56,319 nt of DNA. It comes from Candidatus Propionivibrio aalborgensis (lineage in GTDB: Bacteria; Pseudomonadota; Gammaproteobacteria; Burkholderiales; Rhodocyclaceae). The notes under the pieces were generated by a model. That model saw nothing but the letters and a program-made list of their open reading frames with translations, searched no databases and was not told the DNA's origin. Shown one piece after another: positions 10,232 through 20,300 of the stretch. A program made the translations under genes and the position numbers. Location: positions 1 through 56,319 of the forward strand of contig NZ_FLQY01000290.1 of the NCBI RefSeq assembly GCF_900089945.1, given 5' to 3'. Position 1 is the stretch's first letter. Every line of letters starts with the position of its first letter.

Positions 10232-10794
10232 TTCTTACCTCCATCATCAACAGGGGTTCGTTTCAGGGAGGCATTCAAAATGAATTCGTTCAGGCGTCGC
10301 TTGTCAACGACCGACGCCTTGATCTCGATTAACCGGGGCTTTTCAAGCCATGGAGAAGCCTCGATATTTCGCATCAATGTGGAAACTCGTGCACTGGATT
10401 GTGCATATCCTACAAGCGAGATATTGACACCCACCTGTTTTACCGAGCGCACGTACACACCCTCAGGCATTTGTTTTACAAGTTCACTTAACAGGCGCAC
10501 GGCCTCAGCTCGGTCTTGCTGCAAGGACTCAATGATTTGCTTGCGCGCGAGCAAGGCCTGTGTTTGTTCTTTCAGGCGTTTGATCTGATCGATTTCTTTA
10601 TCAAGAACGGCGATCTCCTGCTTAAGGAACGCGTTCTTGGCTTCTTGTGCAGTGATGTAGCCTGCGATAATCGAATAGACGAGAAAGACGACCAAACCGG
10701 CAAGGACTGAAACCAAGCCCAGTAGCCCATAAAACTGATCGCGTCGTGCCTTTCGCTTTTCTTCCCGATGCGGGAGGAGATTGATACGTATCAT
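10228..10794 (-). CDS. pilN: Type IV pilus assembly protein PilN
   Basis: PilN binds cytoplasmic PilM through its short N-terminal tail and dimerises with PilO across the inner membrane. The first residues, MIRINLLPHREEK, are the conserved PilM-binding motif. A membrane helix follows at about 22-45, then a coiled coil and a periplasmic domain, 188 residues in all. GGAGG lies nine bases before the ATG, inside the end of pilM. Four-base overlaps on both sides show tight coupling. Confidence 0.95.
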   Translation of the reverse strand: MIRINLLPHREEKRKARRDQFYGLLGLVSVLAGLVVFLVYSIIAGYITAQEAKNAFLKQEIAVLDKEIDQIKRLKEQTQALLARKQIIESLQQDRAEAVRLLSELVKQMPEGVYVRSVKQVGVNISLVGYAQSSARVSTLMRNIEASPWLEKPRLIEIKASVVDKRRLNEFILNASLKRTPVDDGGKK

Positions 10795-11870
10795 TCGTCA
10801 AACCTCCGCAGAGCGAGACCGCACGCAGCCATCAGCGACGATGCGTCCACCAGCAGGCTCTTGGCGCGCACCCGATCGCTCAAAACCATATTGGCGAAGG
10901 GGTTGGCAATAATTGTGTTGATTTGCGTCCGGGACGCTACCACTTCGTCTGCCCCCGGCAGGACAGCACATCCGCCAGCAAGCACAATGTGATTGATCTG
11001 ATTAAATTGGGTCGACGTGAAGAAGAACTGTAATGCACGCGACACCTCCAAAGCCATGCTCTCCACGAACGGCTGAAGGAGTTCGGCTTCGTAGTTGTCC
11101 GGTAGATTGTTCCGCCGCTTCTCAGCCTCGGCCTCCTCAAAGTTCATGCCAAAAAGGCGGGCAATGTCCTGTGTCAGCTGATTTCCGCCAAACGCCTGTT
11201 CACGAACATAGAGTTGCTGGCCGTTGCGTAGTACGGTCAAGTTCATCACGTTGGCTCCAACGTCGACCAACGCAACGATTTGCCCGTTACCACCGTCAGG
11301 GAGTTGCTTTTCGATCAACTCAAAAGCGGAAAGCACGGCATAGGACTCGACGTCCATGACCACCGGTTTTAGACCGGCAGACTCCGCTACGGCAACTCGA
11401 TCCTCAACTTTCTCCTTGCGTGACGCGGCAATCAGAACCTCGATTTCATCCGGGGAAGACGCTGCCGGGCCGACAACCTGAAAGTCGAGGTTTACTTCTT
11501 CAAGGGCAAACGGAATGTACTGGTTAGCCTCGGATTCAACCTGAACCCCCAGCTCTTCCTCACGCTGACCGGCGGCAACAATGATCTTCTTGGTAATCAC
11601 ATGTGAAGCCGGGAGCGCAATCGCGACATGCCTGGTCGAGGTCGCAAGCTTCTTCCAAGCCCGACGCACAGTCTCTGCAGCTGCTTCGAGATTGACAATA
11701 TTGCCGTCAGCGACAGCATCTCTTGGGAGCACTTCAATTGTATACCGCTCAACGCGGTACCCGCTCTTGCCATCGCTCGCGAGTTCAACCATCTTGACAG
11801 CCGATGAGCTGATATCAAGACCGATCAGGGAGCGCGCCTTAGGATTAAAGATCGATAGATCGAGTTGCAA
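10791..11870 (-). CDS. pilM: Type IV pilus assembly ATPase-like protein PilM
   Basis: PilM is an actin-like cytoplasmic protein that recruits PilN and the pilus motor. The 359 residues contain the nucleotide-binding pieces LIGLDISSSAVKMVEL near residue 15, ALVDVGANVMNLTVL near 205 and IVLAGGCAVLPGADE near 298. It is the first gene of the operon. The start appears to be a TTG at 11870, since the family motif begins only about 15 residues in and no ATG lies upstream in frame. It diverges from the PBP1a gene across a 189-base spacer, a common arrangement in proteobacteria. Confidence 0.94.
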   Translation of the reverse strand: MQLDLSIFNPKARSLIGLDISSSAVKMVELASDGKSGYRVERYTIEVLPRDAVADGNIVNLEAAAETVRRAWKKLATSTRHVAIALPASHVITKKIIVAAGQREEELGVQVESEANQYIPFALEEVNLDFQVVGPAASSPDEIEVLIAASRKEKVEDRVAVAESAGLKPVVMDVESYAVLSAFELIEKQLPDGGNGQIVALVDVGANVMNLTVLRNGQQLYVREQAFGGNQLTQDIARLFGMNFEEAEAEKRRNNLPDNYEAELLQPFVESMALEVSRALQFFFTSTQFNQINHIVLAGGCAVLPGADEVVASRTQINTIIANPFANMVLSDRVRAKSLLVDASSLMAACGLALRRFDE

Positions 11871-12021
11871 ATTGCCACCCCCCGCCGAAAAAACCCTTGA
11901 ATAATTTGTAGTTAGCGTGTTTACAGATAATCTACTTTAGATGCTAGCAACAAGTATCCGGCGTGTAAAGCCATTTTTTTTCGCTATTTTTGCTCTCTGC
12001 CACAGTACTTGAGGCAACGTT

Positions 12022-12027
12022 TATAAT
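12022..12027 (+). promoter_or_regulatory. Candidate promoter -10 box of PBP1a gene
   Basis: A perfect TATAAT lies 33 bases before the start codon of the PBP1a gene. The best -35 match at 18-base spacing is TGCCAC (11998-12003), which is weak. The pilM-mrcA spacer is AT-richer than its flanks, as expected of a divergent promoter region. I could not find an equally good box for pilM. Confidence 0.55.
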
Positions 12028-12059
12028 GTCGCGCTACGTCTTTACTCCCGGCCCCGACC

Positions 12060-14354
12060 TTGCCTAACGTTTCCCGCTGGATCATCTATCCTGTCCTTTT
12101 CATTGCTGGCCTTGCAGCGATGGTCATCGCCATGGCCGCCGTAGTTCTGATTCTGACCTACCCAAACCTGCCTTCGCTTGAAATCCTGACTGACTACCGG
12201 CCGAAAATTCCTCTACGTGTTTACACCGCTGAAGGTCAGCTGATTGGCGAGTTCGGCGAAGAACACCGTGAGGTTGTACGGTTTCAGGACGTCCCTGACG
12301 TGATGAAGCAGGCCATTCTGGCCGCCGAGGATGAGCGCTTCTACCAGCATCGCGGTGTAGACGTTCTGGGCATTGCACGTGCCGCATTGAGCAATTTGAC
12401 CGGCGGGGGCAAACGGCAGGGCGCTTCGACCATTACGCAACAGGTTGCCAAGAACTTCTTCCTGTCATCGGAGAAAACTTACACCCGCAAGCTGTATGAA
12501 GCGTTGCTTTCCTTCAAGATAGAAAACAGCTTGAGCAAGGATCAGATCTTCGAGTTGTATATCAATCAGATTTTTCTTGGGCAGCGTGCCTATGGCTTCG
12601 GCGCCGCGGCCCAAATCTACTTTGGCAAGCCTTTGGCTGATCTGTCAATCGCCGAAGCCGCCATGCTGGCCGGACTACCTAAAGCGCCATCGGCGTTCAA
12701 CCCGGTGGTCAACCCCAAGCGTGCCCGTTTGCGTCAGCAATATGTATTACGACGTATGCTCGAACTGGGATTCATCGATCCCAAGCAACACGAAGCCGCC
12801 ATGAAACAGGCGCTGGTCGTCAAGCGCGATACCACTGTATATGCCGTTCACGCCGAATTTGTCGCTGAAATGGCGCGGCAGTTGGCTGCCGAGCGTTTCC
12901 CTGACGATGTCTACTCGCGCGGTCTGAGCGTCTATACGACGATCCTCAATGGCGATCAGGAAGCCGCCTATCGCAGCTTGCGGCGGGGTGTGTTTGATTA
13001 TGATCGTCGTCATGGCTATCGTGGTGCCGAAGCCTATGTTGACATGTCGGGCATCAAGTCCGAACAGGATGAAGCACTGGACGAGGTGCTTCAGGACTTC
13101 CACGACTCGGAGGATTTGCATCCGGCCGTTGTTCTGCAAGCTGATGCCAAGCAGATCCGAGCCTACCGACGCGGCGGTGAGATCGTTACCATTGGCGGCG
13201 ACGGCCTCAAGTTTGCCCTCCGCATGATGGACGACAAGGCGCCGCCGAACAAACGACTTCGACGTGGTGCAGTAATTCGTATCCAGAAGGATGACAACGG
13301 CAATTGGCGAATCACTCAGATGCCGGAGGTTGAGGCCGCCTTCCTGGCTACTGACCCCCGAAATGGTGCAATACGTGCTCTGGTGGGTGGTTTTGACTAC
13401 AACCGCAACAAGTTCAACCATGCTACCCAGGCCTGGCGGCAGCCGGGATCGAGTTTCAAGCCATTCATTTATTCGGGTGCACTAGAAAAGGGCTTTACTC
13501 CGGCATCGATCATTGAAGACGCACCGATCAGCATCCCCGCCTCGGTCACGGGTAGCCAGGCCTGGGAACCGAAGAACTACGACGGCAAATACGCCGGGCC
13601 GATGCGGATGCGTACGGCACTGGCCAAATCCAAGAATATGGTTTCGATTCGCCTTCTGCAAGCCAGCGGAGTCAATTACATTCAAGACTACGCCACGCGA
13701 TTTGGATTCGATGCCGACAAGCACCCTCCCTACCTGACCATGGCCCTTGGTGCTGGTGCGGCCACCCCCTGGCAGATGGTTGCCGCCTACTCTGTTTTCG
13801 CCAATGGAGGTTATCGGATCCAACCTTTTATCGTGCGTGATATCCGCGATGATAAGGGGCAGGTGCTGGCCGAGGCACAACCGATCACCGCCGGCGATGA
13901 ATCGTTAAGAGCCATCGACCCACGCAATGCCTATCTGATGGACAGCATGCTACGAGACGTGACCATCTATGGTACGGGCGCGCGCGCGTCGGCCACACTC
14001 AAACGTCGTGATTTGGCGGGCAAGACTGGGACGACCAATGAATACGTCGATGCCTGGTTTTGCGGCTATCAACAAACCGTTGTCGGTTGTTCATGGATCG
14101 GTTTTGATCAGCCCAGGACACTGGGAAAAGGTGAGACCGGCGGCTCGGCAGCGCTGCCGACCTGGATCGGCTATATGGCCGTTGCGCTCAAAGATGTGCC
14201 CCAGACCTTCATGTCTCAACCTGATGGATTGGTTGCGCTCGAAATAGAAAACCCGGGCAAAGGCCCGGCCAGGGAATTCTTCTACAAGGAAAACGTTCCC
14301 CCAGTGATCGAAATCGAACCGCCCCAGGATCCAGACGATGTGCCGATCGATTGA
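12060..14354 (+). CDS. mrcA: Penicillin-binding protein 1A
   Basis: A bifunctional class A PBP that polymerises and crosslinks peptidoglycan at the outer face of the inner membrane. The 764 residues have an N-terminal membrane anchor (about 8-37). The glycosyltransferase domain carries AAEDERFYQHRGVD near residue 90 and GASTITQQVAKNFF near 120. A central OB-like insert follows, then the transpeptidase domain with SxxK at Ser464 (GSSFKPF), the SKNMV motif and KTGTT near 654. The start is a TTG at 12060. The next in-frame ATG, at 12120, would shorten the membrane anchor. It stands between the pil operon and cyaY. Confidence 0.95.
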   Translation: MPNVSRWIIYPVLFIAGLAAMVIAMAAVVLILTYPNLPSLEILTDYRPKIPLRVYTAEGQLIGEFGEEHREVVRFQDVPDVMKQAILAAEDERFYQHRGVDVLGIARAALSNLTGGGKRQGASTITQQVAKNFFLSSEKTYTRKLYEALLSFKIENSLSKDQIFELYINQIFLGQRAYGFGAAAQIYFGKPLADLSIAEAAMLAGLPKAPSAFNPVVNPKRARLRQQYVLRRMLELGFIDPKQHEAAMKQALVVKRDTTVYAVHAEFVAEMARQLAAERFPDDVYSRGLSVYTTILNGDQEAAYRSLRRGVFDYDRRHGYRGAEAYVDMSGIKSEQDEALDEVLQDFHDSEDLHPAVVLQADAKQIRAYRRGGEIVTIGGDGLKFALRMMDDKAPPNKRLRRGAVIRIQKDDNGNWRITQMPEVEAAFLATDPRNGAIRALVGGFDYNRNKFNHATQAWRQPGSSFKPFIYSGALEKGFTPASIIEDAPISIPASVTGSQAWEPKNYDGKYAGPMRMRTALAKSKNMVSIRLLQASGVNYIQDYATRFGFDADKHPPYLTMALGAGAATPWQMVAAYSVFANGGYRIQPFIVRDIRDDKGQVLAEAQPITAGDESLRAIDPRNAYLMDSMLRDVTIYGTGARASATLKRRDLAGKTGTTNEYVDAWFCGYQQTVVGCSWIGFDQPRTLGKGETGGSAALPTWIGYMAVALKDVPQTFMSQPDGLVALEIENPGKGPAREFFYKENVPPVIEIEPPQDPDDVPID

Positions 14355-14363
14355 TCCGAGGGG

Positions 14364-14681
14364 CTAATTCAGCTGGACAGGTTCGCCGGCCTGTGCTGAT
14401 ACCAGTTTCGCTAGCGTAGCCATGAGGTCGGTACCGTCGCGTGTATCTCGCCAGTTTTGGCCGTCCCATCGATAGTGAAAGCCTCCCGAGCGGGCAGCAA
14501 CCCAGAGTTCTTGAGCCGCGCCATGACGGTTGACGATGATCTTGCTACCGTCGGCAAATTCGATTTCGAATACGCCGGCACTGACCATTGCAAAATCGAG
14601 ATCAGCGCCGCTGGACTCAAGTCCGTTCTCGATTCGTGTCAGCGCCAAATCGGCAAGTGTATTGAATTCGCTATCATTCAT
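14364..14681 (-). CDS. cyaY: Frataxin-like iron protein CyaY
   Basis: CyaY is the bacterial frataxin that binds iron and modulates iron-sulfur cluster assembly by IscS. The protein is 105 residues from the ATG at 14681, which gives the family's typical MNDSEF beginning. An ATG four codons upstream is possible. Typical features are the acidic first helix, FEIEFADGSKIIVNRHG and GGFHYRWDGQNWRDTRDG. It faces PBP1a tail to tail (nine bases apart) and is divergent from lptM with only 36 bases between start codons, an arrangement common in proteobacteria. Confidence 0.95.
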   Translation of the reverse strand: MNDSEFNTLADLALTRIENGLESSGADLDFAMVSAGVFEIEFADGSKIIVNRHGAAQELWVAARSGGFHYRWDGQNWRDTRDGTDLMATLAKLVSAQAGEPVQLN

Positions 14682-14717
14682 CTGTGCTACCATTTTCCAT
14701 TTGCGGGTACTACAAAC

Positions 14718-14912
14718 ATGCGCCGATTTCTCACGCTCACCGTTCTGCTGGTTACGTCCGCTCTTGGCGCGTGCGGTACGCGAGGATCGCTGTATCTACC
14801 GCCGCCGCAATCCTATGCTCCCGATACGCCAGCACGCGTTTCCGCGTTATCGTTGCAGATCACGCCATCGCTGACCCATGCCGATCTTAGCACGGCAAAA
14901 GAACACGTTTGA
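14718..14912 (+). CDS. lptM: Small LptM/YifL-type lipoprotein
   Basis: A 64-residue lipoprotein precursor. The signal peptide has a hydrophobic core and a lipobox LGAC, so Cys19 would carry the lipid anchor. The mature start CGTRGSLYLPP is the family motif (formerly YifL or LppL). LptM assists oxidative maturation of the LptD/LptE outer-membrane LPS translocon in E. coli. The location just before lysA and divergent from cyaY is the classical position of this family. The stop codon overlaps the lysA ATG by one base. Confidence 0.85.
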   Translation: MRRFLTLTVLLVTSALGACGTRGSLYLPPPQSYAPDTPARVSALSLQITPSLTHADLSTAKEHV

Positions 14913-16156
14913 TGGATGCCTTTTCCCTGAGCAATGGGCAATTGCTGGCCGAATCCGTTCCGCTTGCCGACATTGCAGCGCGCTTTGGCACTCCGTGCTA
15001 CGTGTACTCCCGCGCTGCACTTGAAGCCGCGCTCGATGAGTTCCAGCAGGAGTTGACTGGTATTGACTCGCTGGTCTGCTACGCGCTCAAAGCCAATTCC
15101 AGCCTGGCCGTACTCAACATCTTCGCGCGTCGTGGCGCCGGATTCGACATTGTTTCCATTGGCGAATTGCAGCGTGCTCTCGCGGCCGGTGCCGATCCGA
15201 AAAAGATTGTCTTCTCTGGCGTTGGCAAATCAGCCCCCGAAATGGCCTATGCGCTCGATACCGGCATTCTCTGCTTCAACGTCGAATCGGCGCCCGAGCT
15301 TGACCGACTCAATGAAGTGGCTGGCGGTCTAAAGAAGAAGGCGCCCATCAGCCTGCGCGTCAATCCGGATGTCGATGCCAAAACGCATCCTTACATTTCG
15401 ACCGGCCTGAAGGAGAACAAGTTTGGCGTTGCGTACGAAGACGCCCTGGAGGTTTACCAGCACGCTGCCTGTTTGCCGAACCTTGAAATCACCGGTATCG
15501 ACTGCCATATCGGGTCACAGTTGCTCGACCCGGCCCCCTTTGCCGAAGCACTCGACAAGCTCTTGCTGCTCATTGATCAGCTCGCCGCCAGAGGCATTCA
15601 CCTGCACCATATCGACCTCGGCGGGGGCCTCGGCATCCGTTACAAGGACGAAGAAGCGCCCACCGTCAAGGACTATCTGCGGCCCTTGCTGCAAGCACTC
15701 AAGGATCGGAGCCTCAAGATACTCTTCGAGCCCGGACGTCGCCTGGTGGGAAACGCCGGAGTTCTGCTCACGCGGGTTGAATACCTCAAACCAGGCGAAG
15801 CGAAGAATTTTGCCATTGTCGACGCCGCGATGAATGACCTTGCCCGACCGGCACTCTACGATGCCTGGCATGACATCGTTGCGGTATCACCACGCAGTGT
15901 CGCTCCCCGCGACTGGGACATCGTCGGCCCAATTTGTGAATCGGGCGATTTTCTCGGTCGTAACCGGTCGCTGGCCATCGAGCCCGGCGACCTGCTCGCC
16001 GTCATGTCTGCCGGCGCCTACGGCATGGTCATGAGTTCGAACTACAACACCCGGCCGCGGGCCGCCGAGGTCATGGTTGATGGTACAGAAGTCCACCTGA
16101 TACGCAGGCGCGAGACTGTTGAAGAGCTTTACGCTCACGAAACATTGTTACCGTGA
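14912..16156 (+). CDS. lysA: Diaminopimelate decarboxylase
   Basis: LysA removes CO2 from meso-diaminopimelate to make L-lysine, using PLP in the cytoplasm. The 414-residue protein has the PLP lysine at Lys60 in YALKANSS, the HIGSQL motif near residue 200, the glycine loop DLGGGLGIRY near 240, EPGRRLVGNAG near 280 and the active-site CESGDFLG near 343. The ATG at 14912 shares one base with the lptM stop, and the end overlaps the RND adaptor start by four bases, so lptM-lysA and the pump genes are probably co-transcribed. Confidence 0.96.
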   Translation: MDAFSLSNGQLLAESVPLADIAARFGTPCYVYSRAALEAALDEFQQELTGIDSLVCYALKANSSLAVLNIFARRGAGFDIVSIGELQRALAAGADPKKIVFSGVGKSAPEMAYALDTGILCFNVESAPELDRLNEVAGGLKKKAPISLRVNPDVDAKTHPYISTGLKENKFGVAYEDALEVYQHAACLPNLEITGIDCHIGSQLLDPAPFAEALDKLLLLIDQLAARGIHLHHIDLGGGLGIRYKDEEAPTVKDYLRPLLQALKDRSLKILFEPGRRLVGNAGVLLTRVEYLKPGEAKNFAIVDAAMNDLARPALYDAWHDIVAVSPRSVAPRDWDIVGPICESGDFLGRNRSLAIEPGDLLAVMSAGAYGMVMSSNYNTRPRAAEVMVDGTEVHLIRRRETVEELYAHETLLP

Positions 16157-17316
16157 AAACCGTCCGTATCACCTTCCGGTACGCCTTTCTTTCCGCCGGC
16201 CTGGTGATTCTGACTGCATGTTCGGAAGGCGATACGGAGAAAAAACCGCCGCCGCCCGTTCCCGTTATCGCCGTCAAGGCGACTGAACAGGATATTCCGG
16301 TAGGTTTACGAGTCGTTGGTCGGGCCGAAGCCTTTGCGAGCGTTGTCCTGAAATCACGCATCGATGGTCAGGTTGCCGAGGTGTTGTTCACCGAAGGCCA
16401 ACACGTCAAGCAGGGTGATATCTTGATCCGGCTTGATCCCAGCGATTTTTCCGCCCGGCTCAGGCAGGCTGAGGCAAGCGTTGCCCGGGACGAATCCCTG
16501 GCCGCCAAGACACGCGCGGATACCCAGCGCTACATGGCGCTTAAGGATCGCAATTTTGTCTCCGCAGAGAAGGTCAACGAAATCCGCACCAATGAATCGG
16601 CCGCGGCTGCCAGCCTGCGCGCCAGCAAAGCCGCGGCGGAATTGGCGCGTCTGCAGCTCTCCTACGCCACCATTCGCGCTCCGTTCGATGGTGTAGTCGG
16701 CGCTCGGCTGGTCTTTCCTGGATCGTCGGTCAAGATCAACGACACGACCCTGGCCGTCGTTAACCGCGTACGGCCCTTGCTGGTCAGCTTCTCCGTGCCC
16801 GAGAAATACCTGCCTCAACTGAGAGCGGCGCTGGGTCACGGCACGGCAACACTTGACGGCCTGAGGATTGAAGTCAACGTGCCGCAAAACGATTCGCAAC
16901 GCTTCGTGGGAAGAGTGCGCTTCCTTGACAACACCGTCGATAGCGCTACCGGCACCATCCAGATGAAGGCTGAATTGCCCAATGACGATGAAACGCTCAC
17001 TCCGGGGCAATTCCTCAATGTCACACTGCTGCTCCAGACGCTAACGAAGGTCGTTGCCGTACCCGACGAAGCGATCCAGCAGGGCGCAAGCGGCAACGTT
17101 GTCTTTGTTGTCAAGGATGATGGAAGCGTCGAGGTTCGTCAGGTCGAAACCGCAGCTTCGGATGGCGGCATGACGGCAATCGGTAAAGGCCTGAATGTCG
17201 GCGAGACGGTCGTGACCGATGGCCAGTTACGGCTGGCGCCTGGAACGAGAGTCATCGTCAGGTATGCTGACGAACCTGGCTCGGCTGAAGCTTCGGGCAA
17301 GCCGGCAAATCACTAG
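16153..17316 (+). CDS. RND efflux periplasmic adaptor lipoprotein
   Basis: A membrane-fusion protein of the MexA/AcrA/MdtA class that bridges an RND pump and an outer-membrane channel. The 387 residues begin with a signal peptide and lipobox LTAC, followed by a proline-rich stretch. Next come the lipoyl/barrel-sandwich halves (KSRIDGQVAEVLFTEGQHVKQGD and LSYATIRAPFDGVVGAR) around an alpha hairpin (about 95-165), then a beta barrel. The GTG start overlaps the lysA stop (GTGA). The permease follows after 11 bases. No outer-membrane factor is encoded beside it, so a shared TolC-like protein is likely. The substrate cannot be told from sequence. Confidence 0.92.
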   Translation: MKTVRITFRYAFLSAGLVILTACSEGDTEKKPPPPVPVIAVKATEQDIPVGLRVVGRAEAFASVVLKSRIDGQVAEVLFTEGQHVKQGDILIRLDPSDFSARLRQAEASVARDESLAAKTRADTQRYMALKDRNFVSAEKVNEIRTNESAAAASLRASKAAAELARLQLSYATIRAPFDGVVGARLVFPGSSVKINDTTLAVVNRVRPLLVSFSVPEKYLPQLRAALGHGTATLDGLRIEVNVPQNDSQRFVGRVRFLDNTVDSATGTIQMKAELPNDDETLTPGQFLNVTLLLQTLTKVVAVPDEAIQQGASGNVVFVVKDDGSVEVRQVETAASDGGMTAIGKGLNVGETVVTDGQLRLAPGTRVIVRYADEPGSAEASGKPANH

Positions 17317-17327
17317 GCGGTTGCCGC

Positions 17328-20300
17328 GTGAATCTTCCCGAACTCTGTATCCGTCGCCCGGTCATGACCACGCTGCTGATGGCAGCGTTCGTCATTTTCG
17401 GCATCATTGCCTACCGCGCACTGCCGGTTTCCGAGCTGCCCAGTGTCGATTTTCCGACCATCTCCGTCACTGCCGCACTCCCCGGTGCATCGCCGGAAAC
17501 GATGGCCGCCGCTGTTGCCACGCCGCTGGAAGGCCAGTTCTCGACCATTGCCGGCCTCGATTCGATGAATTCAACCAGCGCTCAGGGCAGCACCTCAATC
17601 ACCCTGCAGTTCACGCTTGATCGCAATATTGACGCCGCGGCCCAGGATGTCCAGTCCGCCATTGCCGTCGCGTTGCGCAAATTGCCGCCGAACATGCCGG
17701 CACCGCCCTCGTTCCGGAAGGTCAATCCGGCCGATTCACCCATTTACTACATTGCACTGGCCTCGCCGACGCTACCACTGCCGCTGGTCAACGAATATGC
17801 CGAGACGCAACTCGCCCAGCGCATATCAACGATCAGCGGCGTTGCGCAAGTACTGATTTACGGTTCGCAGAAATTTGCCGTAAGAATCCAGGCAAACCCC
17901 GACCAGCTCGCCGCACGGGGTCTGGGTATCGATGAACTTCATCAGGCCGTAGCACAGGCGAACGTCAATCAACCCGTTGGGCTTATCGACGGCGAACGCC
18001 GCACGTTTGCCATAAAGGACAACGGGCAACTCGATAACTCCGTCGCTTACCGACCGCTCATTGTCGCCTGGCGCAACGGTGCGCCGGTTCGACTGGAAGA
18101 AGTTGCCACGCCGATTGACAGTGTCGAAAACCTGCGCCTTGCCAGCTGGAACGTCGACAAGCGCGCCATTGTCCTCGCCATTCAGCGTCAGCCAGGCGCC
18201 AATACCATCGAAACCGTCGATTCGATCAAGCGCATCCTGCCCAGTTTTCAGGCAAAGCTGCCGGCGGCAATCAGCATGACCACCCTCTATGATCGAAGCG
18301 TCTCGATTCGCCATGCCATCGAAGATGTCCAGTTCACCCTGATTCTCGCGGGTTTTCTGGTCATCCTCGTGATCCTGCTCTTTCTGCGCAATCTCTACGC
18401 AACGCTCATCCCCGCGCTGGCGTTGCCCATCTCGGTGATCGGCACGTTCGCCGTGATGTCCATGCTCGGATTCAGTCTCGATAACCTCTCCTTGCTGGCG
18501 CTGACCCTGTCGGTCGGCTTTGTCGTTGACGACGCCATAGTCATGCTCGAAAACATCGTTCGCCACATCGAGCTGGGTGACTCTCCGATGCACGCCGCCA
18601 TCAAGGGTTCGCGGGAGATTGGCTTTACCATCATTTCGATGACCGTCTCACTGGTCGCCGTGTTCATTCCGGTGCTGTTCATGGGCGGCATCGTCGGTCG
18701 GTTGTTGCACGAATTTGCCGTCACCATTTGCGCTGCCATTCTCGTATCCGGAGTGGTTTCGCTTACCCTCACGCCCATGATGTGCAGTCGTTATCTAAAG
18801 CCATCGAGAACCGAGGATCACGGCCGCCTTTTCCGTGCCTTCGAGCAATTCTTCGCAGCGCTGCTCGCCGGCTACGAGAAATCTCTGCGCCAGGCGATAG
18901 CGCACCCTCGGCTGGTTGTTGCCGGGTTTGTGGCCACCGCTGGTTTGAGTGGCCTGCTGTTCTCGATGGTACCCAAGGATTTCATCCCCAGCGGCGACAG
19001 CGGGCGAATCATTGCCTTTACCGAAGGCGCGCAAGATGCTTCTTTTGCCTCGATGGTCGAGCATCAGCGCGCTGTCGCCGCAATCGTTGCCGAGGATCCG
19101 AATATCCAGTCATTCATGTCGTCGATTGGCGGTGGCGGCATCCGACCGACGTCCAACACCGGCACCATCTTCATGATTCTCAAACCGAGTGGTGAGCGCA
19201 CACTCTCTCCGGACGAGCTGATTGAGCAACTTCGACCCAGGCTGGCGACCGTGCCGGGCATCAAGGTCTATATGCAGAACCCACCGGTCATCCGCATCGG
19301 TGGCCTGATCACAGCCGCGCAATACCAATACACACTGCAAAGCACGGATCTGCACGAACTCTACCAATGGACGGAAACACTGCTCGGCCGGATTCGTCAG
19401 TTGCCGGGTTTTGTCGACGTGACCAGCAACCTCAACAACCACAGCCCGGTCGTCTCGCTTGATATCGACCGCGACAAAATCACAACACTCGGTCTCACCT
19501 TCAGTCAGGTCGAGGATGCCTTGCAGAGCGCCTTCAGTGCGAGGCAGATTTCAACCATTTATGGCACCGCCAATCAGTATCAGGTCATTCTCGAGGTCGC
19601 GCCCGAATTCCAGAGCGACCCATCGATGCTCTCCCGTCTGCACGTTCGCGCTTCAAGCGGCAAGTTGATCCCACTCGATACCATCGCCGGTATCAGTCGC
19701 AAGACACAAGCCCTGACGGTCAATCATCAGGGGCAACTGCCCGCAGTCACCCTGTCCTTCAACCTTCTGCCCGGCATCTCTCTGGGTGAGGCGGTTACGC
19801 GTATCAAGGCGCTCGAACAGGAATTGCGTATCCCGGCATCGCTCAACACCAGCCTGCAGGGCACCGCTCAGGCTTTTCAGGCTTCGTTGCAGGGGCTGGG
19901 TATTCTGCTGTTGATCGCCATTCTGGTCGTCTATATCGTCCTCGGCATCCTTTACGAGAGCTTCATCCACCCGCTAACCATACTCTCCGGGCTGCCTTCT
20001 GCCGCACTTGGCGCACTGATTACGCTCATGGTTTTCCGCGTCGATCTCAGCCTTTATGCGTTTGTCGGCATCATCATGCTGATCGGCATTGTCAAAAAGA
20101 ACGCCATCATGATGATCGACTTCGCCCTCGATCAGCAGCGCAGTTCGCAACTTCCAGCGCATGAGACAATATTCAATGCCTGCCTGATCCGCTTTCGACC
20201 GATCATGATGACGACCATGGCCGCGCTGGTTGGCACGCTACCCATTGCCATCGGCTTCGGCGCCGGTGCCGATGTGCGTCGACCTCTGGGCCTTGCCGTC